Shown: positions 21,701 to 29,394 of the stretch, piece by piece
Position numbering within the stretch: position 1 is the stretch's first letter
Layout: each line of letters starts with the position of its first letter
NCBI RefSeq assembly: GCF_020509005.1
Contig: NC_063016.1
Span: 3,038,001 to 3,102,000 of the forward strand
Length of the DNA stretch: 64,000 bases
Source: Fulvia fulva
Taxonomy: Eukaryota; Ascomycota; Dothideomycetes; Mycosphaerellales; Mycosphaerellaceae
Reading direction: 5' to 3'
Made by a program: the position numbers and the translations under genes
Notes under the pieces: model-generated
Seen by the model: the letters and a program-made list of their open reading frames with translations, nothing else
Database searches by the model: none
What the model was told of the DNA's origin: nothing

Positions 21701-22788
21701 ACATCGAGCTTGGTGAAGTACTTGGCCTTAGAGAGGCGCTCGAGCGTCTCCTGAATCAACGGTATTGGGTAGCGGTTCTTCTTTGTAACAGCGTTCAAGC
21801 CTCGGTAGTCTACGCAGAAGCGTAGACCACCGCCGGGCTTCTTGACGAACATGACGGGACTGCCAGCGCTGGAACGGCTCGCTCGAATGAACCCCTTCTT
21901 TAGGTTCTCTTCGAGGTATCTCTTGAGGACGATAAGCTCTTCTCGGGACATGGAATATAACGGTCCGAACGGTGTCTCTGCACCTTCTTCTAGCTCAATC
22001 TTGTGGTCGTGAGGGCGATGAGGAGGCAGCTCGTCTGCGGCTTTAGCATCGAATACGTGGAGGATGTGGTGTGCCCAAGGAGGGACCTTCGTAGCAGGGT
22101 CGGTAGGTGTACGCTTCTTGTCGAGCTTCTCGAGGGCGATGTCGATATCGCGGAGAGAGGCGGCGAAGACTTGAGCTTTGGGCTGCTTAGCAGCAGTGGT
22201 GAAGGCAGCGGCGTTCACCTGGAAGATCTTGGTATACTCAGGACCGCGCTGAGGCGGCGGAGAAGGCGGAGGTGCCGGAGGAACTTCTGGAGGGAAGCTG
22301 ACAGTAAGGGAAGTCCAGTCGATGATAGGTCGGTGTCGTCTGAACCAGGGGAGGCCGAGGATAAACTTCTGATGCGGTAGGGACGTAAGGAAGCTGGTGA
22401 TCGACATACGCTTGCCTCCGAGGGTGATTGACGTGTGTACAACATGAGTAATCTTACCAGTGGTAGTCTCCGTGCCGTCAAAGAGTTCAAGGGTGCGAGG
22501 GTACTTCAGTTCCTGGGGTTCGAGGTTGAGAGAGGTCGCGAGTTTATAGTCCATAAAAGACTCGCCTAGTGCGCCAGTGTCCATGAGAGTGAGATTGGAA
22601 GAAGAGAGTTTCTTTGAGCCGATATTTACATTCGTGACGAACGGTTTGCAAGCGTGGTCCTTGCCCGTCTCGTCGTACAGGTCTAGCTGTGCTGTATTGA
22701 TCCTCAACTTCTTTCCTCTCTTCACTTTCGGTAAACGTTGTTCTTGGTCTTCATCGCGTCGATGAGGAAGACCTAGGCTTTTTCCTGC
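18349..22788 (-). CDS. Gyp-B Pol: protease, reverse transcriptase, RNase H, integrase, chromodomain
   Basis: Pol is made as a Gag-Pol fusion and copies and integrates the element. The frame opens right after a TGA at 22789-22791 and has no ATG at its start. Numbering from the GTG at 22725: the aspartic protease motif MDTGA is at about 48-52; RT has DYRGLNAVTKKNRYPIPLI, LDVIAAFNKLRM and the catalytic box YIDD near 402-405; RNase H has VETDASDGVVGGV; the integrase zinc finger (HDSASGGHPG...CAACRRAK) lies near 840-880, followed by DDE blocks ITMDFITDLP, ITSDRGTQF and QTDGQTEITN. A chromodomain (VRKIRGIRV...YEVEWQGCPEWDTSWEP, about 1218-1275) should guide insertion to modified chromatin. The last 125 residues or so are encoded by the 3' LTR. 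No stop or frameshift is seen. Length (about 1,480 residues including the shift region) is normal apart from the LTR-encoded tail. Confidence 0.95.
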   Translation of the reverse strand, partial: AGKSLGLPHRRDEDQEQRLPKVKRGKKLRINTAQLDLYDETGKDHACKPFVTNVNIGSKKLSSSNLTLMDTGALGESFMDYKLATSLNLEPQELKYPRTLELFDGTETTTGKITHVVHTSITLGGKRMSITSFLTSLPHQKFILGLPWFRRHRPIIDWTSLTVSFPPEVPPAPPPSPPPQRGPEYTKIFQVNAAAFTTAAKQPKAQVFAASLRDIDIALEKLDKKRTPTDPATKVPPWAHHILHVFDAKAADELPPHRPHDHKIELEEGAETPFGPLYSMSREELIVLKRYLEENLKKGFIRASRSSAGSPVMFVKKPGGGLRFCVDYRGLNAVTKKNRYPIPLIQETLERLSKAKYFTKLDVIAAFNKLRMAEGHEYLTAFRTRYGLFESLVMPFGVCNGPSTFQNFINDILQEFLDQFCTAYIDDILVYSETKEEHREHVCKVLQKLADAGLQLDIDKCEFEKTEVKFLGLIITADGIKMDQEKIDAIVEWDAPTNVKEVQGFLGFANFYRRFIHAFSGVVRPLTKLTRKGEKFAWTDECQEAFDLLKAKFVENPLLRHFDFELETRVETDASDGVVGGVLLQRRSPESPWLPVAFLSKKMTATECNYEIYDKELLAIVKAFEEWRPELEGSAMPVQVSSDHKNLVYFMKSKLLNRRQARWSEFLSRFNFVISYTPGKANSMADALTRRPGDSPVDRRGGRQIAGQQVIKEHNLSSELREYLSNGQPTLAASFATLVLAPAYLDESDDESEPEEYASDAEDLNDDEEGSVTTDGSSESDFKGFDNEEQPEGIMARVRTAYDADIDAQELVQALESGARTFPGFSLSECELQEGVVYFRKKLYVPQPEGSNIRAEILQIIHDSASGGHPGVAKTHKLLARYYWWPHSWKDVRRYVLNCAACRRAKANRHRPHGLLHPLPAPDRPWKHITMDFITDLPHGKTFSGVKAKALLVIVDRHSKDRYMIPCWSMTAKETARLFYEFVWRFQGLPDSITSDRGTQFISHFWKRLCAILGIKHNLSTSFQPQTDGQTEITNAILEQVLRCFVDYHQKDWPQHIPAVEFATRNWDSETTGYSPFYTTRGYHPRTGMEPEEPLPPTEDANEQAADEFATMLSQIHEEVHDEMVYAQAIYEDQANRRRQPAPDYQVGDMVYLNSKNIKTDRPSKKLNWKNLGPFEITERISSHAYRLALPANIKIHDVFHPVRLRPSAEDPFPNQNQDMPGPPDEVEVDEPVNLPSDDYAVRKIRGIRVEPNDVEGLPPIKYEVEWQGCPEWDTSWEPIQHIIFNRQAIEEYHARADGPEVNIGRLFESELFDGAYQWCIDHDIRPRPGTEAEHPRYVELLRLRRNSALFGGATVMVSPQSVQKVGTEEPQSAQKSSRSDSPAWCVSAKNHMPRNIRYGTQPSKFTPLPNLDRFTSARDCVTHGTPASTRDCAGPWKKHVEDSERRAGWNKVLSKAAERGFARVSPVDAGTRTREGRV

Positions 22789-22791
22789 TCA
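22773..22791 (-). promoter_or_regulatory. Gyp-B gag-pol -1 frameshift window
   Basis: The gag frame ends CAG GAA AAA GCC TAG (stop at 22773-22775). The pol frame is closed by TGA at 22789-22791 and open afterwards, reading GCA GGA AAA AGC CTA. The ribosome must therefore change to the -1 frame inside about 13 nt, which contain GGAAAAAG (run of five A at 22779-22783). A Lys tRNA can re-pair perfectly after slipping back one base. This is the usual place and direction for Gypsy frameshifting; the slippery role is inference. Confidence 0.7.
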
Positions 22792-23933
22792 GCGGGAGCA
22801 GCAGGAGCAGGCTCGATAGCGCCGACAGCGCCGCGAACCGGGTTGCGGGCGTTACGAGCAGCGAGCTGCGGACAGTTGGCTGCGATGTGGCCTGGACCGC
22901 CGCAGTAGGTGCAGAGTCCGGCCTGGCGACGGCGAAGCTTCTCTTCGGGAGTGAGCTTACCGTTGACGAGGCCCTGGACTCGAGGGACGGCGGCACCAGC
23001 GCTGAGATCCATAGCGTCACCTACAGAGACGGGAGGGAGAGCCGTAGGAGCGGCGGCGCCTAGTGGAGCAGCGAAGTGGCTTCCGGGACCACGAGGCTGA
23101 CGACCTTGAGAACGGGAAGCGAGGAGAGAGGCGGTGTGTTTCATGTTGGAGTCGAGGCGCTGGCAGGTCTCGACGAGCTCACGGAAGCTCATAGCACCGA
23201 CGTCCTTGTCCTCGAGGGCTCGAAGAAGCTCTGCTGACAAACCACGGCGGAGAGTGCTCTTCTTGGTCTCTTCGTTGTAGCCGGTGAACCCGATGTCGCG
23301 GTTGAAGGCCGCGAGGTACTCGGCGAAGCTCTTGTTCTTCTGGAGGAGGTTGTGGATGGCGTTCTGGGCGGTGGCTCTACGGTCTGGATCACCAAAGGCA
23401 GCACGGAGGTCCTGCATCAAGGTGAGGACGTCCGGGCAGCCGATAGTCTGCGTGGCGTTGTCGATGTAGTGTTGTACCTGAGCCGCGGCGTCTCCCCGAA
23501 GGAGGGAGAAGACGTACGTGACTTTGTCCTTCTCTTGCGGAAAGTGGTCGGCATTAGCCAACAGCTTGATGGTGAGCTGTGTCTCAAATGCCTCAAACTT
23601 GCTCTTGTTGCCGTCGAACTCGTCTGGGTCGTTGACCTTCTTGGAGAAGTGCTGGCGGCGGTTGTCGTCGGCGTGCGGGGCGAGGTTCTGGAAGGTGTTC
23701 ACAATACCTTGAAGGTATGTTGCTTGGTTGTTTGCTTGCTCGACCTGCTGGGCGGTCTCGCGGAAAGAGGAGACGGTGCGGTTGATGAGAGCGTAGGCGG
23801 TGTCGGGGTTGGCGTTTGCCCAGGCACCGAAGGCAGCGGCGTTCGAGAAGGGGATGTCAGTCCACTCACTGAAGTGGAATGGAGTGTCTTGGTTGTCGAG
23901 GTTGACACCTCTATCGGTGGCGTGGTCACCCAT
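22773..23933 (-). CDS. Gyp-B Gag (capsid and nucleocapsid)
   Basis: Gag forms the particle that packages the element RNA. I start it at ATG 23933 (MGDHATDRGVNLDN), giving 386 residues; the frame is open upstream into the LTR but has no earlier ATG. The N-terminal and middle parts are helical capsid-like sequence (FEAFETQLTIKL, EKDKVTYVFSLLRGDAAAQVQ, FGDPDRRATAQNAIHNL), as in Gypsy Gag proteins. The nucleocapsid end has one zinc knuckle, CTYCGGPGHIAANC, at about 341-354 (CX2CX4HX4C). It ends in TAG at 22773-22775, directly after the frameshift window. It is intact. Confidence 0.9.
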   Translation of the reverse strand: MGDHATDRGVNLDNQDTPFHFSEWTDIPFSNAAAFGAWANANPDTAYALINRTVSSFRETAQQVEQANNQATYLQGIVNTFQNLAPHADDNRRQHFSKKVNDPDEFDGNKSKFEAFETQLTIKLLANADHFPQEKDKVTYVFSLLRGDAAAQVQHYIDNATQTIGCPDVLTLMQDLRAAFGDPDRRATAQNAIHNLLQKNKSFAEYLAAFNRDIGFTGYNEETKKSTLRRGLSAELLRALEDKDVGAMSFRELVETCQRLDSNMKHTASLLASRSQGRQPRGPGSHFAAPLGAAAPTALPPVSVGDAMDLSAGAAVPRVQGLVNGKLTPEEKLRRRQAGLCTYCGGPGHIAANCPQLAARNARNPVRGAVGAIEPAPAAPAEQEKA

Positions 23934-23964
23934 GAGGATGACTCGAGTGGTTGACGGTTTGTTG

Positions 23965-23973
23965 GTCTTTTGT
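23965..23973 (-). promoter_or_regulatory. Gyp-B candidate self-priming primer-binding site
   Basis: Two bases inside the 5' LTR, the minus strand reads ACAAAAGAC. This is complementary to GTCTTTTGT at 24075-24083 of the same LTR, where transcription is expected to start. It lacks the TGG start usual for tRNA primer sites. Tf1/sushi-group Gypsy elements prime from their own RNA 5' end; that mechanism is inferred here. Confidence 0.5.
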
Positions 23974-23975
23974 GA

Positions 23976-24495
23976 TGTCAGGGCGAGAGCCTGGCCTGTG
24001 AGATGCAAGGGTGAAAGCGAGAATGCAGGTGCGAAGTGCAGATGCAAAAGGGTATGGTATGATTGCTACACAAAACAAAAGACGAAGAAAGCAAGAGAGG
24101 CCTGGGGAAGGCCAGATATTTATACGCGACCCTCGCGAGTGCGTGTCCCCGCATCAACAGGGCTAACCCGTGCGAAGCCGCGCTCAGCAGCTTTGCTCAA
24201 AACCTTATTCCAACCTGCCCTACGTTCCGAGTCTTCCACGTGCTTCTTCCAGGGTCCAGCGCAGTCGCGGGTGCTCGCGGGAGTGCCGTGAGTCACACAG
24301 TCACGAGCCGAAGTGAATCTGTCAAGGTTTGGTAGAGGGGTGAATTTGGAGGGCTGGGTCCCGTAGCGAATGTTGCGGGGCATGTGATTCTTGGCGCTCA
24401 CACACCAAGCTGGACTGTCACTTCTTGACGACTTCTGAGCACTCTGAGGCTCTTCTGTCCCCACCTTCTGTACACTCTGTGGGGAGACCATGACA
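23976..24495 (-). repeat. Gyp-B 5' LTR
   Basis: 520 bp, identical by eye to the 3' LTR. On the minus strand it contains a TATA box (TATAAATA, 24117-24124), and about 34 bp downstream the GTCTTTTGT that matches the primer site. This suggests U3 of about 412 bp and R-U5 of about 108 bp. Confidence 0.95.
24117..24124 (-). promoter_or_regulatory. TATA box of the Gyp-B 5' LTR
   Basis: The minus-strand TATAAATA lies 34 bp upstream of 24083, the likely transcript start. The same box lies in the 3' LTR at about 18346-18353. Confidence 0.55.
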
Positions 24496-24500
24496 GTAGA

Positions 24501-25342
24501 GGTAGCCTTCTTAGTCTTCGTTATACCTATCTTAATACTAGAGTCCTCGCCGTCGAGTAGCTTCTCGAGGGCGGACTTCTACCTTATAGGAGGTAGTAGA
24601 GGTGTCGGTTCCTTAGGCTTTAGTTAAGCGATATAGTTATCGCGCTCCTTTAGCTAGGCTTATAGATCCGTAATAAACGCGGTAGTACGCTTACATAAGC
24701 TCTACTTAGTAGCTAACTTAGTCTAGGTCGCTTCGAGTTTACTAGCTAGATCTATATTACGACTACGTAAGTTCTTAATCTTAGCGGCCGCCTTCTTACC
24801 TAACTTCTTTAGGTAAGCGATCTTAGCTACTAAGTCCTTATCGTCCCTAAGCTCGTCGAGTATTACTTAGACCGATACTAACTTATCCTTATACCGATTA
24901 GCCTTAGCCTATAGCCGACTCTTCTAAGTAGTTAATACCTCCCGTACCTCCTTAAGACCGAGGTAGGCGAGACGGTGTTCGTCTAGGATATCTAGCTAGG
25001 CTTCTAGGTTCTTAGTAACCGAGTAAGAAAGCTCCTTAGCTATAGCGATCTAGAACTCGGTAGGGTTGTACCGTAGCCTATATTCTACCTCTTCGCCCTT
25101 CTAGGTAAAGTTAATCGGTATCGTATAGCGGTAGCTAAGATGTTCCTCCTTCCGCGTACGTATACCCTATTATAAGGTCTTATCCTCTCTACCTATACGG
25201 AGTCGAGTTTCCTTCTTAGACTAACGTCGGTTATACTTATTACGTAGTAGCTCTTAGTGCTTCTAGCGCCGACGTTCTTCCTCTTACTAACGAGCCTACT
25301 TAGTATCTCCGCGACCCTAAGTCTCGTTCTATATCTCTTACG
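24501..25342 (-). pseudogene. Gyp-A gag fragment between Gyp-B and Copia-A
   Basis: RIPed sequence with no intact frame. On the minus strand it reads as charged, coiled-coil-like gag sequence with many TAG/TAA stops. It ends at the Copia-A target duplication TTACG (25338-25342) and continues at 33640. Confidence 0.6.
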
Positions 25343-25576
25343 TATTAAATAGGTACGAGTTACGTAGTAGTAGAAGACGGCGGATTATACGAAAGACGAA
25401 GAAGGACCTAATAGGATAGCGTGTATCTATATATAGTATCGCTAGTATTAGTATAGGTAGATACTAGGTGTCCGGATGTTTGCTAGCCTATAGGCTAGTA
25501 AACCCTAGTCACGTGATCTAGTTATATAATACACCTATACCTATATGCTTGTCCTACGGCCTATATATTCTTAACA
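25343..25576 (-). repeat. Copia-A 3' LTR
   Basis: 234 bp, paired with 33401-33634. Its outer half resembles the Copia-B LTR (right-end CTGTTTAACA motif inverted); the rest differs, so Copia-A and Copia-B are subfamilies. Confidence 0.85.
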
Positions 25577-26537
25577 CTCCTACTTAGGCTACATAGTCTC
25601 TTACAATCCCTTTACGTAAGCTAGAGCTACCTTATAAAGTTTTAGAACTACTAGCTATTAAGGGGCTTTGTTAACCTATTAGTAGCTATGTCCTTTATAT
25701 AGTAGTAGTCCACTATAATCTTCTTCTACTACTAGAGATGTCTAACATAGTTATATATAACATCAATATGCTTTGACCTTTTATATATATAGGTATATTT
25801 AACAAGTGTCAAAGCGGCTTAGTTATTACCTATAAGCTTGACTAGCCTAAGAAATTGTGACTACTTTACGGCTACGTTTATAGCTATAAACTCAGCTTCT
25901 ATTATTGATGTTACAATAGACTTCTACTTCCTACTTATCTAGGACATAGGTGATCTATAAAGGAGCTATACGTATCCTAGAGTTAAGACTCTATCCACTT
26001 TGTCTATAGCGTAGTTAGAGTCCGAGTATCCCTAGAGATTGCCCCCTCCCTATCTATATATAAGACCTAGGTCTAGGTACGACCGTAGGTATTAGGAGAG
26101 CTTCTTTAAAGCCTTTATATACTACTACGAGGGATCAGTAACATATAAGCTAATTCTTCTGAGGGGGAATACTAAGTCTAGCCTTGTCATTGTCATTAGC
26201 CACATCTAGGTACTATTATAGCTCTAGTAATCCTGTTTGTTGCACCTCTTATCTATAGGTACCGTAGGCACTAAATGCTCGTAGCTCTCTATAGGTGAGT
26301 AGGTTAGCGTAGCCTTCTCTCTAGCTATGTTCATCTTGGCCAAGTTAGCGTAGAAATAGTGTCCTTAATTAAGCTTTAAAGTGCCTTAGGACCTGTCTCT
26401 TATAATCCTTATTCTAAGGATCTTCGTAGGTTCACCAAGATCTTTAATCTTAAACACTTTTCTAAGCTTAGCCTTAAACCACTGAACATCTAATAGCTTC
26501 GGAGCTATAATAGGTATGTTATCTATATAGGTAAGGA
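25577..26537 (-). pseudogene. Copia-A pol 3' part (RNase H, RT end), RIPed
   Basis: Minus-strand relic. At 26386-26560 it reads LTYIDNIPIIAPKLLDVQWFKAKLRKVF, matching the Copia-B RT block TYVDDIPIAAPKLSDVQWFKAELGKVF. The catalytic YVDD has become YIDN, so it is dead. RNase H-side sequence follows toward 25577. LINE-A2 inserted just upstream of the catalytic box. Confidence 0.85.
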
Positions 26538-26614
26538 GGTCGACGACGAGAATCACCTGTACGTGGTGTCGGCTACGAACCTCTCGTCTAGCTACGAGAG
26601 AGCCAAGTATTCTC
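26538..26614 (+). ncRNA. HDV-like self-cleaving ribozyme at the LINE-A2 5' end
   Basis: Elements: P1 26538-26544 with 26568-26574 (all seven pairs, G.U at the cleavage end); P2 26548-26553 with 26609-26614; P3 26555-26557 with 26565-26567; L3 26558-26564 (TGTACGT); P1.1 GT 26559-26560 with AC 26575-26576; P4 26581-26587 with 26594-26600; J4/2 26601-26608 including GCCAA. Cleavage would fall between 26537 (last TSD base) and 26538 (first element base). L3 keeps the U, C and G expected at positions 1, 5 and 6 in HDV ribozymes. The sequence is identical to that of LINE-A1. Activity is untested. Confidence 0.82.
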
Positions 26615-27612
26615 ACGCTGGAGCGTCGTGGGCGCGACGGGCGCGTAGCGTAGGCGAAGCCGCGGCGAACAGAGGACTACCAGCAAAACGGGTATAAAAA
26701 CCATCCGACGAGCGTGTACTCGTGTCGGGAGCGAGTCCCTCTTCTTTCTACGTGTAAGAAGGGCGCGGAACCGTGGCCTATACACTCGACAGGACACCTC
26801 TGGTATGAGTGCAGAATTTTCACCTCCGGAGACCGCAAACCGAGCGGGCTAAGCGACGAACATTAGACGAGCGGACTACAGAACAACAACTGAGCGGACT
26901 ATGCAACGGCGTCGAGCGGACTACGAAACAATCTGGTGTTTGAGAGCGGGCAATGCGGTGGGTAGGTGGACACGCGACGAAGCCTGTAAGGGCCTGTTGA
27001 ACACCCGGTATGGGAACGAGGGTTTTGCCTAAGGCACTGCCTGTCCCGCTACACAACGCACCTAGTCTGATATGGTAGATTGCGACGAGGAAAAGACGAT
27101 AGCCTGAGCAAGGAAAAGACGGCTGTTAGGACGGGGAAAAGACGTACAATGCAAGTGGATTAGTTCTGTGATCGGGGAGGATCGAGGGCAGGGTAATAAG
27201 GAACTTCATATTGGTTAGTAGGTGGAAACGCAAGGAGTACGCTGCCCGGCGTGGTGTGTGCCCCGAGCAAACCTGCGAGGCATGGACGGCCGCTTTCTAG
27301 AGATAGGCTGCGGTAACGCGAAGGGCGTCAAAACCTGGGGCGTGGTGTACACTGGCAGCGACGGCTGACACTGTCTGTACAGCCCGAGAGGACGGATGCG
27401 CATGTCGGTCAATAGAGAGCACTAAAGGGCTTAGGCCTATGGAGGTGGATATTGGCTTAAGGAGCAAACAGGGAGGGAGGGCGTAGAGGGAAGCTTTTGC
27501 TCCGGGCTAACCTCTCGAAACGAGGCTACACGGTAGTGCTAGATGAGTAGGAAAGCGCGGTTAAGACTTGTCACCTTATCTCGTAGCTAGCTTGCTAAAT
27601 ACGATTCCTTCC

Positions 27613-29186
27613 TTGCCCTCGACATCGCAGGGGCCTTCGACAACGTCTCACACCAAAGGCTAATACATATCCTACAGCAGAAAGGCATCCCCCAGTGGGC
27701 AACGTCGTTCGTCTTCTCCTTTCTCCAGGAACGGACGACATACCTAGTCCTAGGAAGGTACACGTCCGACCCGGTGAAGGCAGAGACTGGAATACCTCAG
27801 GGATCTACTCTCTCCCCTATCCTGTTTCTGATATTTATGTCGGATCTAATCCCCCTACTCACCTCTCCGCAAACCTCAGCATCGGGGTTCGTAGACGATA
27901 CAAACATCCTAGCCTGGTCAGACTCGACAGAAGAGAACTGTCGCCTCCTTGAAGATAGGCACAAGAAATGCGAGGAGTGGGCAAAGAAGCATAGTGCCCG
28001 GTTCGCCCCTAAAAAGTACCAACTTATACACTTCAGTAAAGCGAGAACACACCATAATATGAAGGCGGCGGTAAGAATCCAAGGCTACGAGACCAAGCCA
28101 TCAGCGGAGCTACGAGTACTAGGGATCTGGCTCGACCCGAAGCTAAGCTGGAATGTACAGATTAAGAAAGCCCAGAGTCGAGCGCAAGTCAATGAAGCCT
28201 CGATAAAGAGGCTTACGGCATCTACATGGGGAGCAACATTCGACAAGGCAAGAGTAATGTATAAGGCGATCGTCAGACCAGCTATGTTATACGGGGCACA
28301 GATTTGGGGAACAGGAGGCGCAGGCAAGCCGATCCCGAAACGGATAGAGCAACCCCTAAACAGGACATAGGCAGGCAACCTACGTAGGGTACTAGGCGCA
28401 TACAAGACAACGTCAACAAGCACGGTAGAAATGGAGACAGGAATACCACCAATCGGCCAGTACATCCGGGGAATGAGAATTCAATACGCGGCAAAGACGA
28501 CAGGTTACCTAGCACAAACCACGATCTAGGAGGCAAAGAATAAGATAGAAAGCCGCTACCGGAGAGGGGCAGGATATAGGACAAGCCAAAAAGAGGATGA
28601 CCTTACTACCTTTACGGCCGTACAGACAAGCACCGAATGGCTAGCACGAAAGGAGGAGGAGCGTAGGACTCGCCAGGCCGGCGGGAGCAAGGCTAAGACC
28701 CAAAACCTAGCGGAACAGATAGCGAGCTGCCTATGGGAGCAGGACTGGAAAAGGAAGCCCCCTAAGACAACAGCCCCGATAGCGCTCCGAGCCTTCCAGA
28801 GACACAATTACCAGCTATATAGGGACCTGACAAGGGCCGAAGCAAGCATAGCGATCCAAATCAGGTCCGAACACATTGGATTAAGGGCCTACCTATTCAG
28901 GAGACGCGCACTAGACATCTATAGCCCAGCCTGCCAGTGTGGCTACCCATCGCAAAACCCAGAACATATGCTACTACGATGCCCGCAGTGGGCGAGAGGC
29001 AGGGGAAATTGGAGGCACCAAGCGGGAAGGAGAGACTACAAGTCAATTATTAGGGACAAAGGCAACATTCGCCGAATCTCTCGGTGGATACTACAGCAGG
29101 GATACCTCCAGCAGTTTAGCCTCGCGAGCGAGACGGAGGAGTGGATAGACAAGAGGCGGAAGCGAGGGGGGTTGCAGATAGGGTAG
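27613..29186 (+). pseudogene. LINE-A2 ORF2 remnant (RT C-terminal half)
   Basis: The frame begins inside RT motif A (LDIAGAFDNVSHQRL) because of the internal deletion, so the first RT motifs are lost. GIPQGSTLSP, FVDDTNILAW and the C-terminal CCHC (CQCGYPSQNPEHMLLRC) remain. Two in-frame TAG codons (28368 and 28527) stand where LINE-A1 has CAG. A few other G-to-A changes fit RIP, such as the lysine pair near 28011. It cannot encode a working RT. Confidence 0.88.
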
Positions 29187-29394
29187 TCATCAGGGCAGGC
29201 CCATGACACTAGCGTACCCCTAACAAGGGAAATTTAAGACGACAACGAGGAGGAAAAGACAGGCGGGAAGGAGGAGGGGTTTTCACCAACACGGTTTCCC
29301 CTCTATATATACAAAAACAAGATAGCATAGCTGCATAGGCCAAAGGGCACTACAACAGCTTAATGAAATATCTATCTATCTATATAGGTAAGGA

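Larger units (their letters stand above)
18205..24495 (-). mobile_element. Gyp-B: near-intact chromodomain Gypsy retrotransposon (chromovirus)
   Basis: The 6.29-kb element has two LTRs of 520 bp that appear identical, each TGTCA...TGACA, and a perfect 5-bp target duplication GTAGA (18200-18204 and 24496-24500). Gag and Pol are both open, Pol in the -1 frame. It sits inside the RIPed Gyp-A gag but itself shows no RIP, so it arrived after the surrounding RIP or escaped it. It is probably the youngest and potentially most active element here. Confidence 0.95.
26538..29377 (+). mobile_element. LINE-A2: second deleted LINE-A copy with 17-bp TSD
   Basis: Same family as LINE-A1, opposite orientation. 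It is flanked by ATCTATATAGGTAAGGA (26521-26537 and 29378-29394) in Copia-A; the first bases of the right copy merge with the (CTAT)n tail. Its 5' end is the same base as in LINE-A1. Compared with LINE-A1 it lacks a further 1.08 kb (LINE-A1 15757-16836): the 5' region joins directly to the RT part at about 27612. A few CAG-to-TAG changes show mild RIP. Confidence 0.9.

Noticed and set aside
14000..29390. A large inverted segmental duplication instead of two LINE insertions
   Set aside because: Homology ends exactly at the LINE termini, each copy has its own TSD (15 and 17 bp), and the flanks differ (Gyp-A against Copia-A).
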